A stretch of 64,000 nt of DNA, from positions 2,728,001 to 2,792,000 of the forward strand of contig JACONQ010000005.1 of assembly GCA_014281115.1 (NCBI GenBank), given 5' to 3'. Under the pieces are notes generated by a model that ran no database searches, was not told the DNA's origin, and worked only from the letters and a program-made list of their open reading frames with translations. Shown here piece after piece: positions 34,973 through 45,862 of the stretch (positions are counted from its first letter, which is position 1; every line of letters starts with the position of its first letter). Origin of the DNA: Laburnicola sp. R22_1. Its lineage: Eukaryota; Ascomycota; Dothideomycetes; Pleosporales; Didymosphaeriaceae. Made by a program: the position numbers and the translations under genes.

Positions 34973-36439
34973 ACCTCTTTTTCTGCAAAGCAGTTAAGAC
35001 GTTGTACTCACGGGCATATAGGAAACACTTGGATGCAAATAGATGATGACGAAGACGTGGACTAGACTACGGTCTTGCTTCACGAAAAGTACGATGGGTG
35101 GCGATACATATTTCCCTTGAACGTTCTCCCACGAAATGGCGTTTGGGATACCTTTTTCTCTTTGTTACGACTTGTATGACTTAGAAATGCCCGGATGATG
35201 ATGGGCAAACGACCTTATGGATTAGGACTGTGTTAGCGATAGGCATTTGCATGGTTCCGTATGCTGCGGTAGTGGCGTTTGGCATTGGGTGGGAAATGTT
35301 TTCTGTGGGCTTGTATATAGATTAATGAGAGGGCCCTGATTCTTTGAACTGCAACTGCGAAGTTCACATACATGTTTACGTCGGGATTTTTAGTGGGAAT
35401 GATATTAGAAGTGGTGATTATTGCGGTGTGCTTGGTTGGATTCGAGTACTTGGCGCGAACGTGTGATCACCGTGGTCGATTGAGAAGACACTGCATAATG
35501 AGATTGAATAATGTAAGGTGGGTTGGTGACCTTTTTTATTGTGGGATATATTCTACCCGCTGCTAGCCATGCGCTGTAAAGAACAAAGTATAGACGACTC
35601 TATAGAAAGCTGGGTATGACCGGGCGGGGCAAGAACAGGATAAATGATAAAGCGAGGCATTTTCTAAGTAAGATGGCTATCTGGTTATGAGATGTAGAGG
35701 GAACCAGTTAAGTGGTTGTTTTAGGTGGTGGTGGTTGTTGGTGGTGTTTGTTGCGTTTATGTAAAAAAGGTGGATTGGTTGGTTGATTGATTGATTGATA
35801 GTGGAATGCGCCTTAGATGCAACTGACCCCGGGAGGGGGGCCTTTATCTCTATGATTAGGCGATAGCTACTTAACTATCTATCTGGGCTAGGTTTAGCTT
35901 CTAAAGCCTCCTGATGTGTTTCTTAGAATGCATTATTACTTTAGCGTATATATACACGCATATCCATACACATATATATATAAATATTATACTAATAATA
36001 TTCGTCTAGTTATGAGGGGAATATAAGATCTAGAGGTGATAATTTATAGCAAGTTATTAAATACGAGTAGAATTACAGAAGCGGAGGATATTACAGCTGA
36101 GGGTACCTTATAGTATACATACGTCGAAAAGGCGGGCTTAGAGCACGGGTCTGCTGGAAATGATGTTTAGTTTCTTAATGCGATATCGGTACACAGTATA
36201 CAGAACACTCTCAAAAATCAAGTCATGTTGAAGGTTTTTTTTTTCTTCTACCTGTGGTAGGACGACAAAGGGTTTTGTTTCAATTCGTATACCCAAAGAT
36301 GCAGAGCCTATACAAACTTGATAACCGAAAAAGTCAAGTCAAGTCAAGTCATACGTTCGTAGACAGCCAAGCTTCAGCTTTTCCCAACGCCCTGTTATTG
36401 CCAGGGTATCCTCTCTCCCCTCAACCAAATATACAAGCC
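34973..36439. other. Intergenic, AT-rich toward the right
   Basis: No supported gene. 35930-36120 is AT-rich with TATATA runs and could be decayed repeat. A poly-T tract lies near 36235 and an AAGTC repeat at 36330-36350. Confidence 0.45.
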
Positions 36440-38367
36440 TCAGTCCGCCTTCTGCCGCCGAAAGCGCACAATCCGAACGTCGAACTCGGTAGCGTTTTGC
36501 AGCCAACGCTCGTCCGGAAACCGTGAAATGATGTCGCTCGGAGTAACGGGGTTGATATCCAGCGATATCGGGCTGTATGGACTGTATCGTGGAGACAAAG
36601 GGTTGTACGCTGGGGAGTACGCTGGGGAGTATGCGGGAGATGTGGCAACGTATCTTGGAGATGCAGAGCCTTCAGATAGTAGCATAGAGCCGTCTTCAGC
36701 TTGCGATGATTCGTGGTTGGTAGATCCTTGGTCGTTCTAAGAGTTGCCACTGGTCTGAGTGGGCTCGCCCTCCTGGTCGGTATGCGTGGCTTCTGGGGAT
36801 GAGAAAGGACTTGGCGGAGACAAGGGAATTTCGGTCTGCGCGTTAGAAGCATCAAGGTCCATGGCTTCGTGTCCCGAACCTCTACGGTCTTGCTCTGCGG
36901 TTTGGGCCCACTTCATCGACTCTACGTTCCCGTCGCAGACCAGCTCGTAAGCCGTGTCTATCAGCGGGAACTTCCATGTCCTAGCGCAGTCCACGACGGT
37001 ATCAAGCTGTTTTTTCTTAACTGAGAACGTCTCAAGTATGAGCTCGAACGTCTTGAGGTCTGGCAGCCCTCCAATGGCCGCTCCCCACGTTTTAGTGTAT
37101 GTAGGATGCTGGCCTGCGCGCCGTTTAGCAGCTAGGTCGAGCATGTCGCTTACCAGCGGTCTCGACTCTTCCCCGCCATGGGCTGGATCTAGGGCGAGCT
37201 GTTGTCGGTCGCCAGCGGTGGTGGTAGGAATGTCATAATCCCAGGTCCACCAGTCAGTGCGTGACCTGATCAAATTCGCAATCAGCCAATGCTACGTTGA
37301 CATTTGAATATAAACATGTACTTACATCCGAAGGGTGAGATGAGTAAGCGAACGGGCTACCATGGCGCGAGCGGTGTATTTGCCTGTCACCATTACCCGA
37401 CCTAAAGGATACTCTGGATCGTCCGTCCTGTGTGTTTCATACCCGTACCTACACAGAGTCACTTTATCTCCATCTTTGACATCTTCTGCCGCCTTCTCGG
37501 AGGGCGATGTTAGTGCAAACATGTGAGCGGCGATTTGCCCATCAGGACGATGGTTGGGGCGAAAAACATTATAGAACCGTGGAGCAACAACGTAAGCGCC
37601 TGAATGCCTCAGCATCGGTCGCCAGGATTCCAGTTGATGCTGAAACTCCGGCCCTTCGACATAGACTTGCTGAAACCTGTAATCTAAGCGTTGAATAAGG
37701 GCGTATTGCCACTAGACATATAGTCAGAAAGCTCCATGGTTAATCAGGTTATCAGGTCTGCTTACCGGTGCGAGACGTTGGAGATCCGGACGCGAGGGGC
37801 CATAAAGGCTACAAGACAGGTAACCTGGCAATTAAAATGCAGGTTAGCATAGATGACCTTGAGATGCCCAGGTGCATTGACGAACACGCGACCCAGGCAG
37901 CGCCTAGGCGCACGAAATGGAGAATCCATACCATTCAGCAGCATTGGCAGTTGATATGTCTCTAGATATACGGCCTTGCACGTCTGGAGGAGCGCACATG
38001 CGCTATCCACCTTTGCGACATCTAGCTCAGCACCGCGCTCCCTTCGGAACACATTGTCGCTGCCCGGCGAGGGCGCACCATCGTCGACCAAGGCGTAATC
38101 CCAGACCATATCGCGGATTTCTTTAGGTAGCACGGTGTACAGCGGGCACTGCTCCTGCTGCTGGACCTGCGAGAAAGGCGGCAAGTAGAAGGCTAGGGGC
38201 TCCGTAGGGCGTCCGTAGAAAGCGCAGTCTTGGATGCTCCGGTCATGATCTTCGCCCACGCATTAGTCTTCGAGGCCGTCACTATCGTGGCAGGAATAGT
38301 CGTCGGGATGCCATCGCGGGTATTCCTTCGGGATGCCCAGCCGCAAAGTGAATTCGCGATCCGCCAT
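36440..38367 (-). pseudogene. Uncharacterised fungal 'LPKEIRD...DWWTW' family protein with two in-frame stops
   Basis: Exons on the minus strand: 38367-37932, 37824-37766, 37711-37326 and 37265-36440, with GT-AG junctions that keep frame. They join AAT-G to GT-TAC (NGYLSCSLYGPSR), CCG to TGG (APWQYALIQRLD) and AT to G (LRMSRTDWWTWDY). The N-terminal 'LYTVLPKEIRDMVWDYAL' is an F-box-like motif seen in many fungal proteins. Two stops interrupt the frame: TAA at 38263-38265 (codon 35) and TAG at 36737-36739. The frame stays open for 98 codons after the TAG. That tail includes YSPAYSPAYNP and SPRYSPYSP repeats and ends 'NATEFDVRIVRFRRQKAD', as I recall of homologues. Both stops fit C-to-T at CpA. 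A non-consensus intron around the first stop cannot be excluded. Confidence 0.75.
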
Positions 38368-39342
38368 GGAGACAATGGAGAATGAGTGTGAAAATGAGCC
38401 AAGTTGCCAGTATATGTGAGGCTGGCTACCAAGGACAAAACAATTGCAATCTCAACTGCGCCTACAGAGGGGGCTATGGGGTGGGCCCGGAGTGGGCCCG
38501 AGGACCTAAGTGCACTAGTGTATGCCCGGCGCTCGTTAGCGTCACGCCTTGTCTGAAATAGACACTAGCGCCTGTCGCTAGGAGAATTTTAGTGGGACGA
38601 CAGCGTGAACTCCGGATCTATTTTGTAACGGTGTGCAAGGCTGAACGCTCCTTTTTGCGAACTACATACCAGAACACTAGACTTTACTCCCATAAATCTT
38701 TATATACAGGCCGTCCTATGCCAATCAGAGATGCGCAATGAACTTTGCATATCCTCGCATTCGATCAAAATCCACCTTTGGTATAGGTCTGTATGTGATG
38801 AGGGGCCCAGGGCCAATGGTGGCATTTGACCGTTGAAGGTCATTGAATGCGGACATGGTTGAATCGAAACTACCTAGCCATGGCGGGGCCCACCATAACG
38901 GGCTGTAACTGCCTGTCGGAAACGCTTAAAGCCCAAATGGCGACATGTTACCATAAACAGACTTGGTAAACTTCGACACTAGGAATCTACAAGCCCGGAT
39001 GGGGCCAGAGTACAACAAGTGGCTGTGTTAACAGGGACGCTAGGAATACATGCGACCGGTGGGCCGTTCCACCATTTGGCGTGCCCAGTATCGCGTCCAA
39101 AATTGCAAGCGCAGAGCAAGCTCGGGGTATAAAGTAGGAGTTCTCTCTCCAGAATTAACTCAAACACAACCCATTCATTCAATCTTTGGTGCATTTATTC
39201 ATACATTCTTTCATTTGCTTCCAAAACATCTGAGACATTCGTTTCCATCTTCCTCAATACTTCAACACCTGTTTGACACAGGCATACATTCGTTTCCTTC
39301 CAATTCTGTAACTCCATAGGTGGCACAGTCTCCATCTGCGCA
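38368..39342. other. Intergenic region between two pseudogenes
   Basis: Carries the divergent upstream regions of both flanking genes. No independent gene is seen. A CA/T-rich leader (39150-39342) precedes the next start. Confidence 0.45.
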
Positions 39343-41019
39343 ATGCGCGTCACTTTGCTCGCGGCTGCACTCAGCCTCGGTTTCTCCAAGGCGTCTGCAA
39401 ACGTCATTTGCGACACCAAGCGGGACCTCGGCGACCTGGACGACCCGATCGAAGCCTGCATCGAGGACTTCTGCACTACCGGGATCGAAGCTGGCGGCAC
39501 CAACCCCGATCAATGTGGATCAATTTTGTTGACCTTCACCCCGTTCGATCAACACGTATTAGCTGATGCCGATGACTGTATTGCTCACTTCGACGATATC
39601 GTCGACCAGTGCGGTAGCCAAGGCGGGGTTGCCTTGGGTGTCGAGGCCATGTATGAGGCTCACGCGGTGGACGGGGAGATGGAAGAAAGGGGTTTGTTGA
39701 ACAACGTGGACGAAGACTCCAGTCTTGTAGCGAGGGGGCGTTCTCGGGGAGGGAGGACAAAGACCAAGAAGCCTAAGAAGAGCAAGAAGAAGGGCAGTAA
39801 GAGCAAGAAGAAGGGCAGTAAGAGCAAGAAGTAGGGCAGTAAGAGTAAGAAGAAGGGCAAGAAAGGCCCCTGCAAGCCTAAGAAGGGCAAGAAGGGCAAG
39901 GGGGGCAAGGGGGGCACGCAACCTAAGAAGGGTAAGAAGACTATCTGAGAGCTTCTTGAGAGCTTTGTTCCTGCGCGGTTGCTACCCAGAGCCCCTCCAA
40001 CCCTATTATTAAATGGAAAAGGAAAGGAGCCTGCTAAAGATGTAGGCGAGGCTTGCGAAATTGAGGATACACATTACACACTAAAGGCTCTCCACAAAAA
40101 CGTCCTCCACTACCAGTTTGATACGAGCAAGGGCTGGAAAACTGGCGTCACGGACGAACGCGCTAAGAAAGTTATGGGCGAGATGCAAGATGACGCCGTC
40201 CTGAACGTAGTGGCGATAACCGGCCCTTTAAAGTCGTATTGCATCGGCGAAAACCTGGGCCCAGGAAGCTGACCTAAGGAAATCGCTGTCTAAGCAGCGG
40301 CTGCTGGGGGCAATTGTCTTCTCACTAATGGAAATTTCTTTATTATGGGCGCCACACAGGGGTTGGAATGGCAGCGCGGTCAATTTCCTGTTAATGATGT
40401 GACAGAATACAACAAGTACTTGGTTGGGTTCACGTCCACTACCAACAAACAGGTGGCTATCCCCAAAGATTACGAGGGCTACTATGAGGAGTTTAAGGGC
40501 GCTGATGGGAGTTTAATGATGTGCGGGCCTAGCCTAAAGGAACCGCTTGATTGGAAGAGGCCAGAGCTGCGGTACTTTTGCAGACCGAAATGCGAGCTTA
40601 AAATGTTGAAAGCAACGGGTTTATTGATGCCGGATTTGGTCCGATCAGTCTATATAGCACTCCCTGGTAGCCTTGCTCATGCGGACCAGAAGAATGAGCG
40701 CCTCGTCACTGTTATCCTGTTGGACTATCTCAAGTATGTCTTCGCATACACGGCCAAGAATAGATTCGTTGGTGGCGTCAATCTTAACCGTATGAGGGGC
40801 ATCATCGATTGGTATTTGAAGGAGTTTCCTAACGCTCCTGGCATTAGCGCGGCCCAGCAGGCCTTGAATATGGACGGTGGTGGTAGTACCTATGTCAACT
40901 GGATTAACGGAAAGGGTGAACAGAAGATTATCGCGGCGGGCGATTTGGAAGGCAAGAGTCCTAGTTCTATGGGACGGCCGCGAACTGTGCAGACTATGGT
41001 TAGGCATGATGTTACCTAA
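39343..41019 (+). pseudogene. Secreted protein: Cys-containing N-domain, Lys/Gly linker, NAGPA-like phosphodiester glycosidase domain; four in-frame stops
   Basis: One reading frame without shifts covers 39343-41019 but is cut by TAG 39832, TGA 39946, TGA 40270 and TAA 40291. It starts MRVTLLAAALSLGFSKASAN, a signal peptide. A ~90-residue domain with several Cys follows (VICDTKRD, EACIEDFCTTG, DQCGSI, DDCIAHF, DQCGS). A tandem Lys/Ser/Gly linker comes next (39760-39945). The C-terminal region has 'LLTNGNFF' and, near its end, 'NMDGGGSTYVNWINGKGEQ' and 'GRPRTVQTMV'. That is the pattern of the phosphodiester glycosidase domain (NAGPA, PF09992). The first stop falls in a Lys repeat; the others fit C-to-T or G-to-A. 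If the first TAG is genuine, the 5' part could still make a 163-residue secreted basic-tailed protein. Confidence 0.7.
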
Positions 41020-41456
41020 GTTGACGGGAGTGATCAAAACAACAGCTCTGGCGAGAGTACTAGGGGTGTGCTCACTTTTCGACGAGTTGTTTCGCAGGCG
41101 CATCACAGGGTAGTTTGAGCGATGGGTAGAAGTACATGTTTATTTATTCGAGTCGATAGGTCGCGTTCTGTGAAGTCGTGACAGCGGGAAAACCATTACA
41201 CCACATTGGTGCTAGCGCCGTTTCCCGTGGATTCTTTTACGTCACGCATCCTTTGTAAAGAGTTTGAAGACGGTCAATTCTCTTAGTCAATCACCCCTGG
41301 AAAATGCATCCCACAACGAATGAACTGAGGTTCCCAAGCCAAGACGCTCGACATGGTGAAGACCGCGTCTGCGCACCTCCCTTCCACAACAGCTCCCGAA
41401 ACTGCGTTTGCGTCGCCTGGCCCATTATTACCTCGTGCGAGTGACCACGCTGAACA
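41020..41456. other. Intergenic region before the MFS pseudogene
   Basis: No separate gene. Open frames that overlap the MFS start on both strands are shadows. Confidence 0.4.
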
Positions 41457-43010
41457 ATGGACTCGGACGCGAAGAGCGTCGATTGGGATGGGCCCAACGA
41501 CCCCGAGAACCCATTCAATTGGCCACAAACGAAGAAATGGAGGGTCACGCTTCTGGCTTGTTTCATGACTTTTGTGGTCCAGATCAACGGCACCGCCATG
41601 ACAAGTGCGGCCGAGCACATCAACGAGAGTTTCCACATCAGTGACGAGCATGTTCCGCACTCATACTGGCCAATATTTTCCTGGACGCTGAGCGGAGCGG
41701 CGGCGCCTATGCTTGGCTTGCCACTTATGGAGAGTTTTGGTGTGAGAACGAGTTACTTGGTTGGTAATCGTGCATTGTATCTAAACAAATGCTGACCTGA
41801 TTTTGTAGGTGATATACGCAAGCTTGATTGTCTTCATCATCCCACAGGCGGTTGCACCCAATTTCGCTACACTTATTGCGACAAGGATTATTACGGGAGG
41901 AGCTTCCGCTACCCTTGCGAACATCACGGGCGGGATTGTGAGTGACATATGGAGAGACGGGAGGGCCAAGAGCTTAGCTACTTCGCTTTTCATATGGGGT
42001 CTGCTGGCTGGGTTGAGCACGGGTCCGGTCATAGGAAGTGGCATTGTTCACTTCACAACATGGCGCTGGTAAATCAGTCTTTAGCGCCGAAGTTCGGAAT
42101 CCTCGAAACACTGACATGCATCAGGATCTTCTATTCACAGATTATATTATATGTTGCTTTGATCCCCGTTCTCGTCCTCGGTCTTCCAGAAGTCCGGCCT
42201 GGCGTTATTCTTACCAACCGGGCACGCAGCCTGCGCAAAACTACTAATACCAACATTTACGCAAAGGCGGAGAAACAGCACACCACCATTGGTGAGGTTC
42301 TCAAAACGACGCTAATCCGCCCTACCCGCATGCTTTGTACAGAAGCCGTTGTATTCTCCTTCGGCATGTGGTCTGCCTTCTGTGTTGGCACAGCCTTCAT
42401 GTTCACACAGTCCATAGTGCAAGTTTACTCCGCATTGTACGATTGGACATATTACGGTACCGGGCTCGTACAATGTGCCCTTGTGCTTGGAGAACTCATC
42501 GGCGTCATCGCATCATTGGGCCAGGATGAGATATACTTTCGCTCGGCCGACAAGAACATGGAGAAACCAGGCCAGCCCATCCCCGAAGCGCGCCTCTATC
42601 TCAGCATCCTCGCTTCCTTCATCGGCCTCGCCGGAGGTCTTTTTTCCTTCGCCTGGACCTCCTACTCTTCTATTCCTTAGATCGTGCCCACAATATCCTT
42701 TGCTTTTGTCGGCTTCGGTATGTTCTGCTCTGTCACCGCGGTTACTACGTACATCCTCGATGCATACGCCAAATACTCGGCCAGCGCCATCGCAGGTGTC
42801 GCCTTCTTAGAAAACATCCTCGCTGCTTTTCTACCGCTTGCCACGCAGAGTATGTACCAGACCCTAGGGTTCCAGTGGGCGAGCTCACTTTTGGGATTCT
42901 TGGCGCTGGGGTTGAGTTTTGCGCCTGTGGTCTTGTTATTTTCCGGTAGGAAGATTAGGGAGAAGAGTCCATTCATGGGAGAAGCCGCATATGACGAGGA
43001 GAGGATTTGA
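41457..43010 (+). pseudogene. MFS transporter (DHA1, polyamine/drug type), one nonsense codon
   Basis: Exons 41457-41759, 41809-42068 and 42125-43010; introns are GTTGGT...TGTAG and GTAAAT...ATCAG and both keep frame. The start 'DGPNDPENPFNWPQTKKW' is the entry signature of fungal DHA1 antiporters. About 12 hydrophobic spans can be traced. They include 'FMTFVVQINGTAMTSAA', 'LIATRIITGGASATLANITGG' (motif C-like region), 'SLFIWGLLAGLSTGPVIG' and late spans after 42680. The frame is broken only by TAG at 42678-42680, between 'WTSYSSIP' and 'IVPTISFAFVGFGMF'. Family members usually have Trp there, so TGG-to-TAG (C-to-T at CpA on the other strand, a RIP-type change) is likely. Without it the product would have about 480 residues. 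Truncation removes the last ~110 residues including two or three spans. Confidence 0.85.
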
Positions 43011-43311
43011 AATACGTGAGCAGCGCGGAGATGAAGACATACGCCTCACTAGCATCCTCGAGTCCGTCCTCGTAAGTGTTGGAAAGAAGTGTTGCCCTAT
43101 TTTGAAGTTTTCCATGTGCCTCGAAACTTTTCACAGGACATGTTCTCCTACCGTATTCATTCACATTGAAATCGTTGTGCAGATATAAGCTAAGCATTGT
43201 CCAACTTCAAATCTTTCCTGAATTCATCTATTTAGGTGATACTTTTCTCTGGGAATTACCTCCTGATTTCAACTTTTCGACAACTCAACCATCAACAAGA
43301 ATAATCTCACG
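43011..43311. other. Short intergenic spacer
   Basis: Three hundred bases between the MFS pseudogene and the kinase fragment. No gene seen. A CAACAAGAATAATCTCACG leader precedes the next ATG. Confidence 0.4.
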
Positions 43312-43791
43312 ATGGTATCACCGAAGGGAAAAGGAACTGGCGAGCGGCAAGACGGAGGCTTGAGTGCATCGCCGAAGCGAATGCGCTCTACAGAGTATGA
43401 GTCTGCGGAAGAGACGCGCGTTGCTTTTCAATCTAAGGCGAACATTTCCGACCCTTTAGCCCCCGATTCACCGAAGGAAGAGGGTGACGAGCACGAAGAG
43501 GGTGACAAGCACGAAGAGGGTGACGAGCACGAGGAGGGTGACGAGCACGAGGAGGGTGACGGGCACGAAGAGGGTGATGAGTACGAAGAAGCGTCAATGG
43601 AGCAAGTTGAGCTGGACCGATACGAGTTGATCGATTACCTGGGCGAGGGATCGAACGGCAGTGTGCACCTCGCCAAAGACTTGCACCGTTACAACGACAT
43701 CGTTGCAGTCAAGTTGGTTCATCGTAACCTACTTCCCTGGGTGGCGAGACGCACGGTGAAGCGAGACAAAGTAGAGGTACTTCGACTTTAG
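43312..43791 (+). CDS. Truncated protein kinase: N-lobe only, acidic repeat N-terminus
   Basis: Frame of 159 residues. Residues ~55-95 are a tandem hexapeptide repeat (EEGDEH with K, G and Y variants). The last ~55 residues begin a protein kinase domain: 'YELIDYLGEGSNGSVHLAKD' is the glycine-rich loop and 'VAVKLVHR' carries the ATP-anchoring Lys. The frame ends right after beta-3/alpha-C at 'DKVEVLRL'. I found no C-lobe (HRD, DFG) in any frame downstream, where the sequence becomes AT-rich. A donor-like AG/GTACTTCG sits at the very end, so an intron followed by lost exons is possible. Catalysis is not expected from this fragment. Confidence 0.65.
   Translation: MVSPKGKGTGERQDGGLSASPKRMRSTEYESAEETRVAFQSKANISDPLAPDSPKEEGDEHEEGDKHEEGDEHEEGDEHEEGDGHEEGDEYEEASMEQVELDRYELIDYLGEGSNGSVHLAKDLHRYNDIVAVKLVHRNLLPWVARRTVKRDKVEVLRL
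43483..43590 (+). repeat. Coding 18-bp tandem repeat (EEGDEH)
   Basis: About six copies of GAGGGTGACGAGCACGAA with third-base and single-codon variation. They encode an acidic hexapeptide in the kinase fragment. Confidence 0.8.
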
Positions 43792-44986
43792 GCAGTGGAT
43801 TCTCTCTCATAAAGACTAGCGCTTACTATAGCTGTACCGGAATAATTTCTGTACCCTCTTAACATACTCTGTGCCCTGTTTGGCCTGAGGAATACGATCC
43901 TATCCACACTTTTTAGCCTAAAGCGTGCGAGGCGCTCTTTCATAGCGATCTTGCGACCTTTCCATATACCACAACCACAATACTTCTACGACTCTATGTT
44001 ACTTACATATCGGTCCATGGGACCCTCGAAGACTTACTTTGGTGCTAGGTAATCAATATCAGCCCTATGGCTGGCGAGGTGCGCAAGTTTATGCGAACTC
44101 GCCACCCCGGTCGGTACTTCTCATCAAAGACCTGCCAAACCTGGCTAGAACGAATTGATCTCCGAGACTAACGATCGCTGTAAATTACTTATGTCATTCA
44201 TACAGCTAAGCTAGTCAGCCATCAGCCTGAGGCTGTGCAGACCGTCTGCATCAAATCTTACAAAGCAAATCAGATCATCTGACCTCAAAGTCCAAGCCGT
44301 CTGTAATAATCTAGTCAGTTGTTGCTTCATAAATGAATGACAGATTTTTAAAAATGGTAAGTGAAATTACATTTCTAATACATCCGTGCCACTGGAGCGC
44401 GCTGTTTCTCTAAGTCTAGTCCACTTCTAACGTCCGTCACTGCAGGTCGAGAAACACCCCGCGCCGAAAAAATTGAGGGGTACTTCCACTTTGCACCACT
44501 CAAGCTCTGCATACACGTTTTTATCTATTATATTTTCACATTAGGCCTGTAATATAGGTGATCCTTAACATGCGCCCATCTTCGCATCTAAAAATTACCA
44601 TCGCGTCGTCGTCGCCGTAGCCGATCTTGTAAAGAGCCCCTTCTATCGCGAAACAGGCTTCTCCCGCTACAGCACAATCATCACGCTCTTGACGCTACTA
44701 AAACCTATTGAAAAGTTCTACCTAAGCCCGTAATCTCCCCTACAGAATTTAAAAGCCACTATTAGCGTTGTGGCTCCTGTCGCACAGAGATTCACGCAAG
44801 GTCCCCTGGTGTGTTGGTACCTTCAATGAAAAGAATCGTTAATATAGGCTAGTGTGATACCATCCTGCAAGTCTCACGTAACTGGCACTATGTAATTTAT
44901 TTAAATCAATCAAGAGCTCAGCCTGTGGCTGTGCGGAGCCATGACACGGGCTGATCACAGACCCGTAGTCATGTGATCTGAGCAGC
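43792..44986. other. AT-rich interval with no supported gene
   Basis: No coding frame longer than about 60 codons. Base composition shifts to AT and TA-rich, consistent with old repeat DNA. No kinase C-lobe motif found. Confidence 0.45.
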
Positions 44987-44996
44987 TTTGCCCGTG

Positions 44997-45568
44997 CGGC
45001 AAATTTCCGCCATACCACTGCTTGGCGTAATAATTTCCCATCTACCACTGTATTGAATACACTACCACACACGTGACGTCAGCTCGTAAAATATCCCACA
45101 TGCCACTGTTTCTATCCCAGATGCCACCGGTTCTGTCCCAAATGCCACTGTTCTATTAGTGGGCTTCGCGCCTCCCCAGACGCTCTCAGGTAACGTTAGT
45201 AGATGAAAGTAGCAAATTAAAAGGGATAGTTCAGAGTCCGTATTATGATGTCGTTGTTTTGGTGTTGAGTGGTAGGGTACTCACCAAACACCGTAGGCTG
45301 TCGGCTGCCTAGCTTATGGGGGGCAACCGCCCATAAGCCGGGGAGTGGCCGCCCATAAGCCGGGGGCCAACCGCCCATCAGCTGGGGGTCAACCGCCTGT
45401 TGGCGCGGGGCCGCTAAATTTTATTGGGTTAGAATGAGTGGCATTTGGGATAGAAAAAGTGGCATGTGGGATATTTTACGAGATGACGTCACGTGTGTGG
45501 TAGTGTATTCAATACAGTGGTAGATGGGAAATTATTACGCCAAGCAGTGGTATGGCGGAAATTTGCCG
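44997..45568. mobile_element. Non-autonomous foldback element, Mutator-like (MULE-MITE)
   Basis: A 572-bp element with long terminal inverted repeats. It starts CGGCAAATTTCCGCC and ends GGCGGAAATTTGCCG; the two arms match over ~130 bp with about three differences. It is flanked by a perfect 10-bp duplication TTTGCCCGTG (44987-44996 and 45569-45578). Long TIRs plus a 9-11-bp target duplication are the marks of Mutator-like elements. The interior has no open frame. It contains a short GC-rich minisatellite (about 45318-45405) built on CCGCCCATAAGCCGGGGG. Confidence 0.88.
45318..45405 (+). repeat. GC-rich minisatellite inside the Mutator-like element
   Basis: Four imperfect ~24-bp units of the form GGGGGCAACCGCCCATAAGCC (truncated here), differing by few bases. 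They form the loop of the foldback element. Confidence 0.65.
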
Positions 45569-45578
45569 TTTGCCCGTG

Positions 45579-45862
45579 CCTCCAGTCACCAAGTCAGCTC
45601 TCTGGAACTGCATAACTGGTCACGTGTTGATGGTTTTTAGTGCCGCGCTAGCTAGGATCCGAAGCCAGCCGGGGGGCCTGATCAGTCGACCTAGGCTATC
45701 CCCAAATCCACGCCCAACTTCCTCCGTCTAACAAACCCACCACGACAACGTCCAAAGAAGGCTGCGAGCTGCTAAAGGTTTGCTCAAACACCTGACCAAG
45801 CCATCTTCTGGAGGATTAATCTTCGAAAACAGAACAACTCTCCGCCGGCCAAATACGTCATC
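45579..45862. other. Upstream region of the 45863 gene
   Basis: No independent gene supported. The last ~150 bases are AC-rich leader sequence. Confidence 0.4.

Noticed and set aside
38193..38438. 81-codon frame overlapping the 5' end of the DWWTW-family gene
   Set aside because: It is in a different frame from the conserved exons, and its residues show no family feature.
40200..40300. An intron that would remove the TGA and TAA in the NAGPA-like gene
   Set aside because: The only candidate donor (GTATTG near 40229) joined to the AAG or CAG acceptors near 40294-40297 does not restore the downstream frame.
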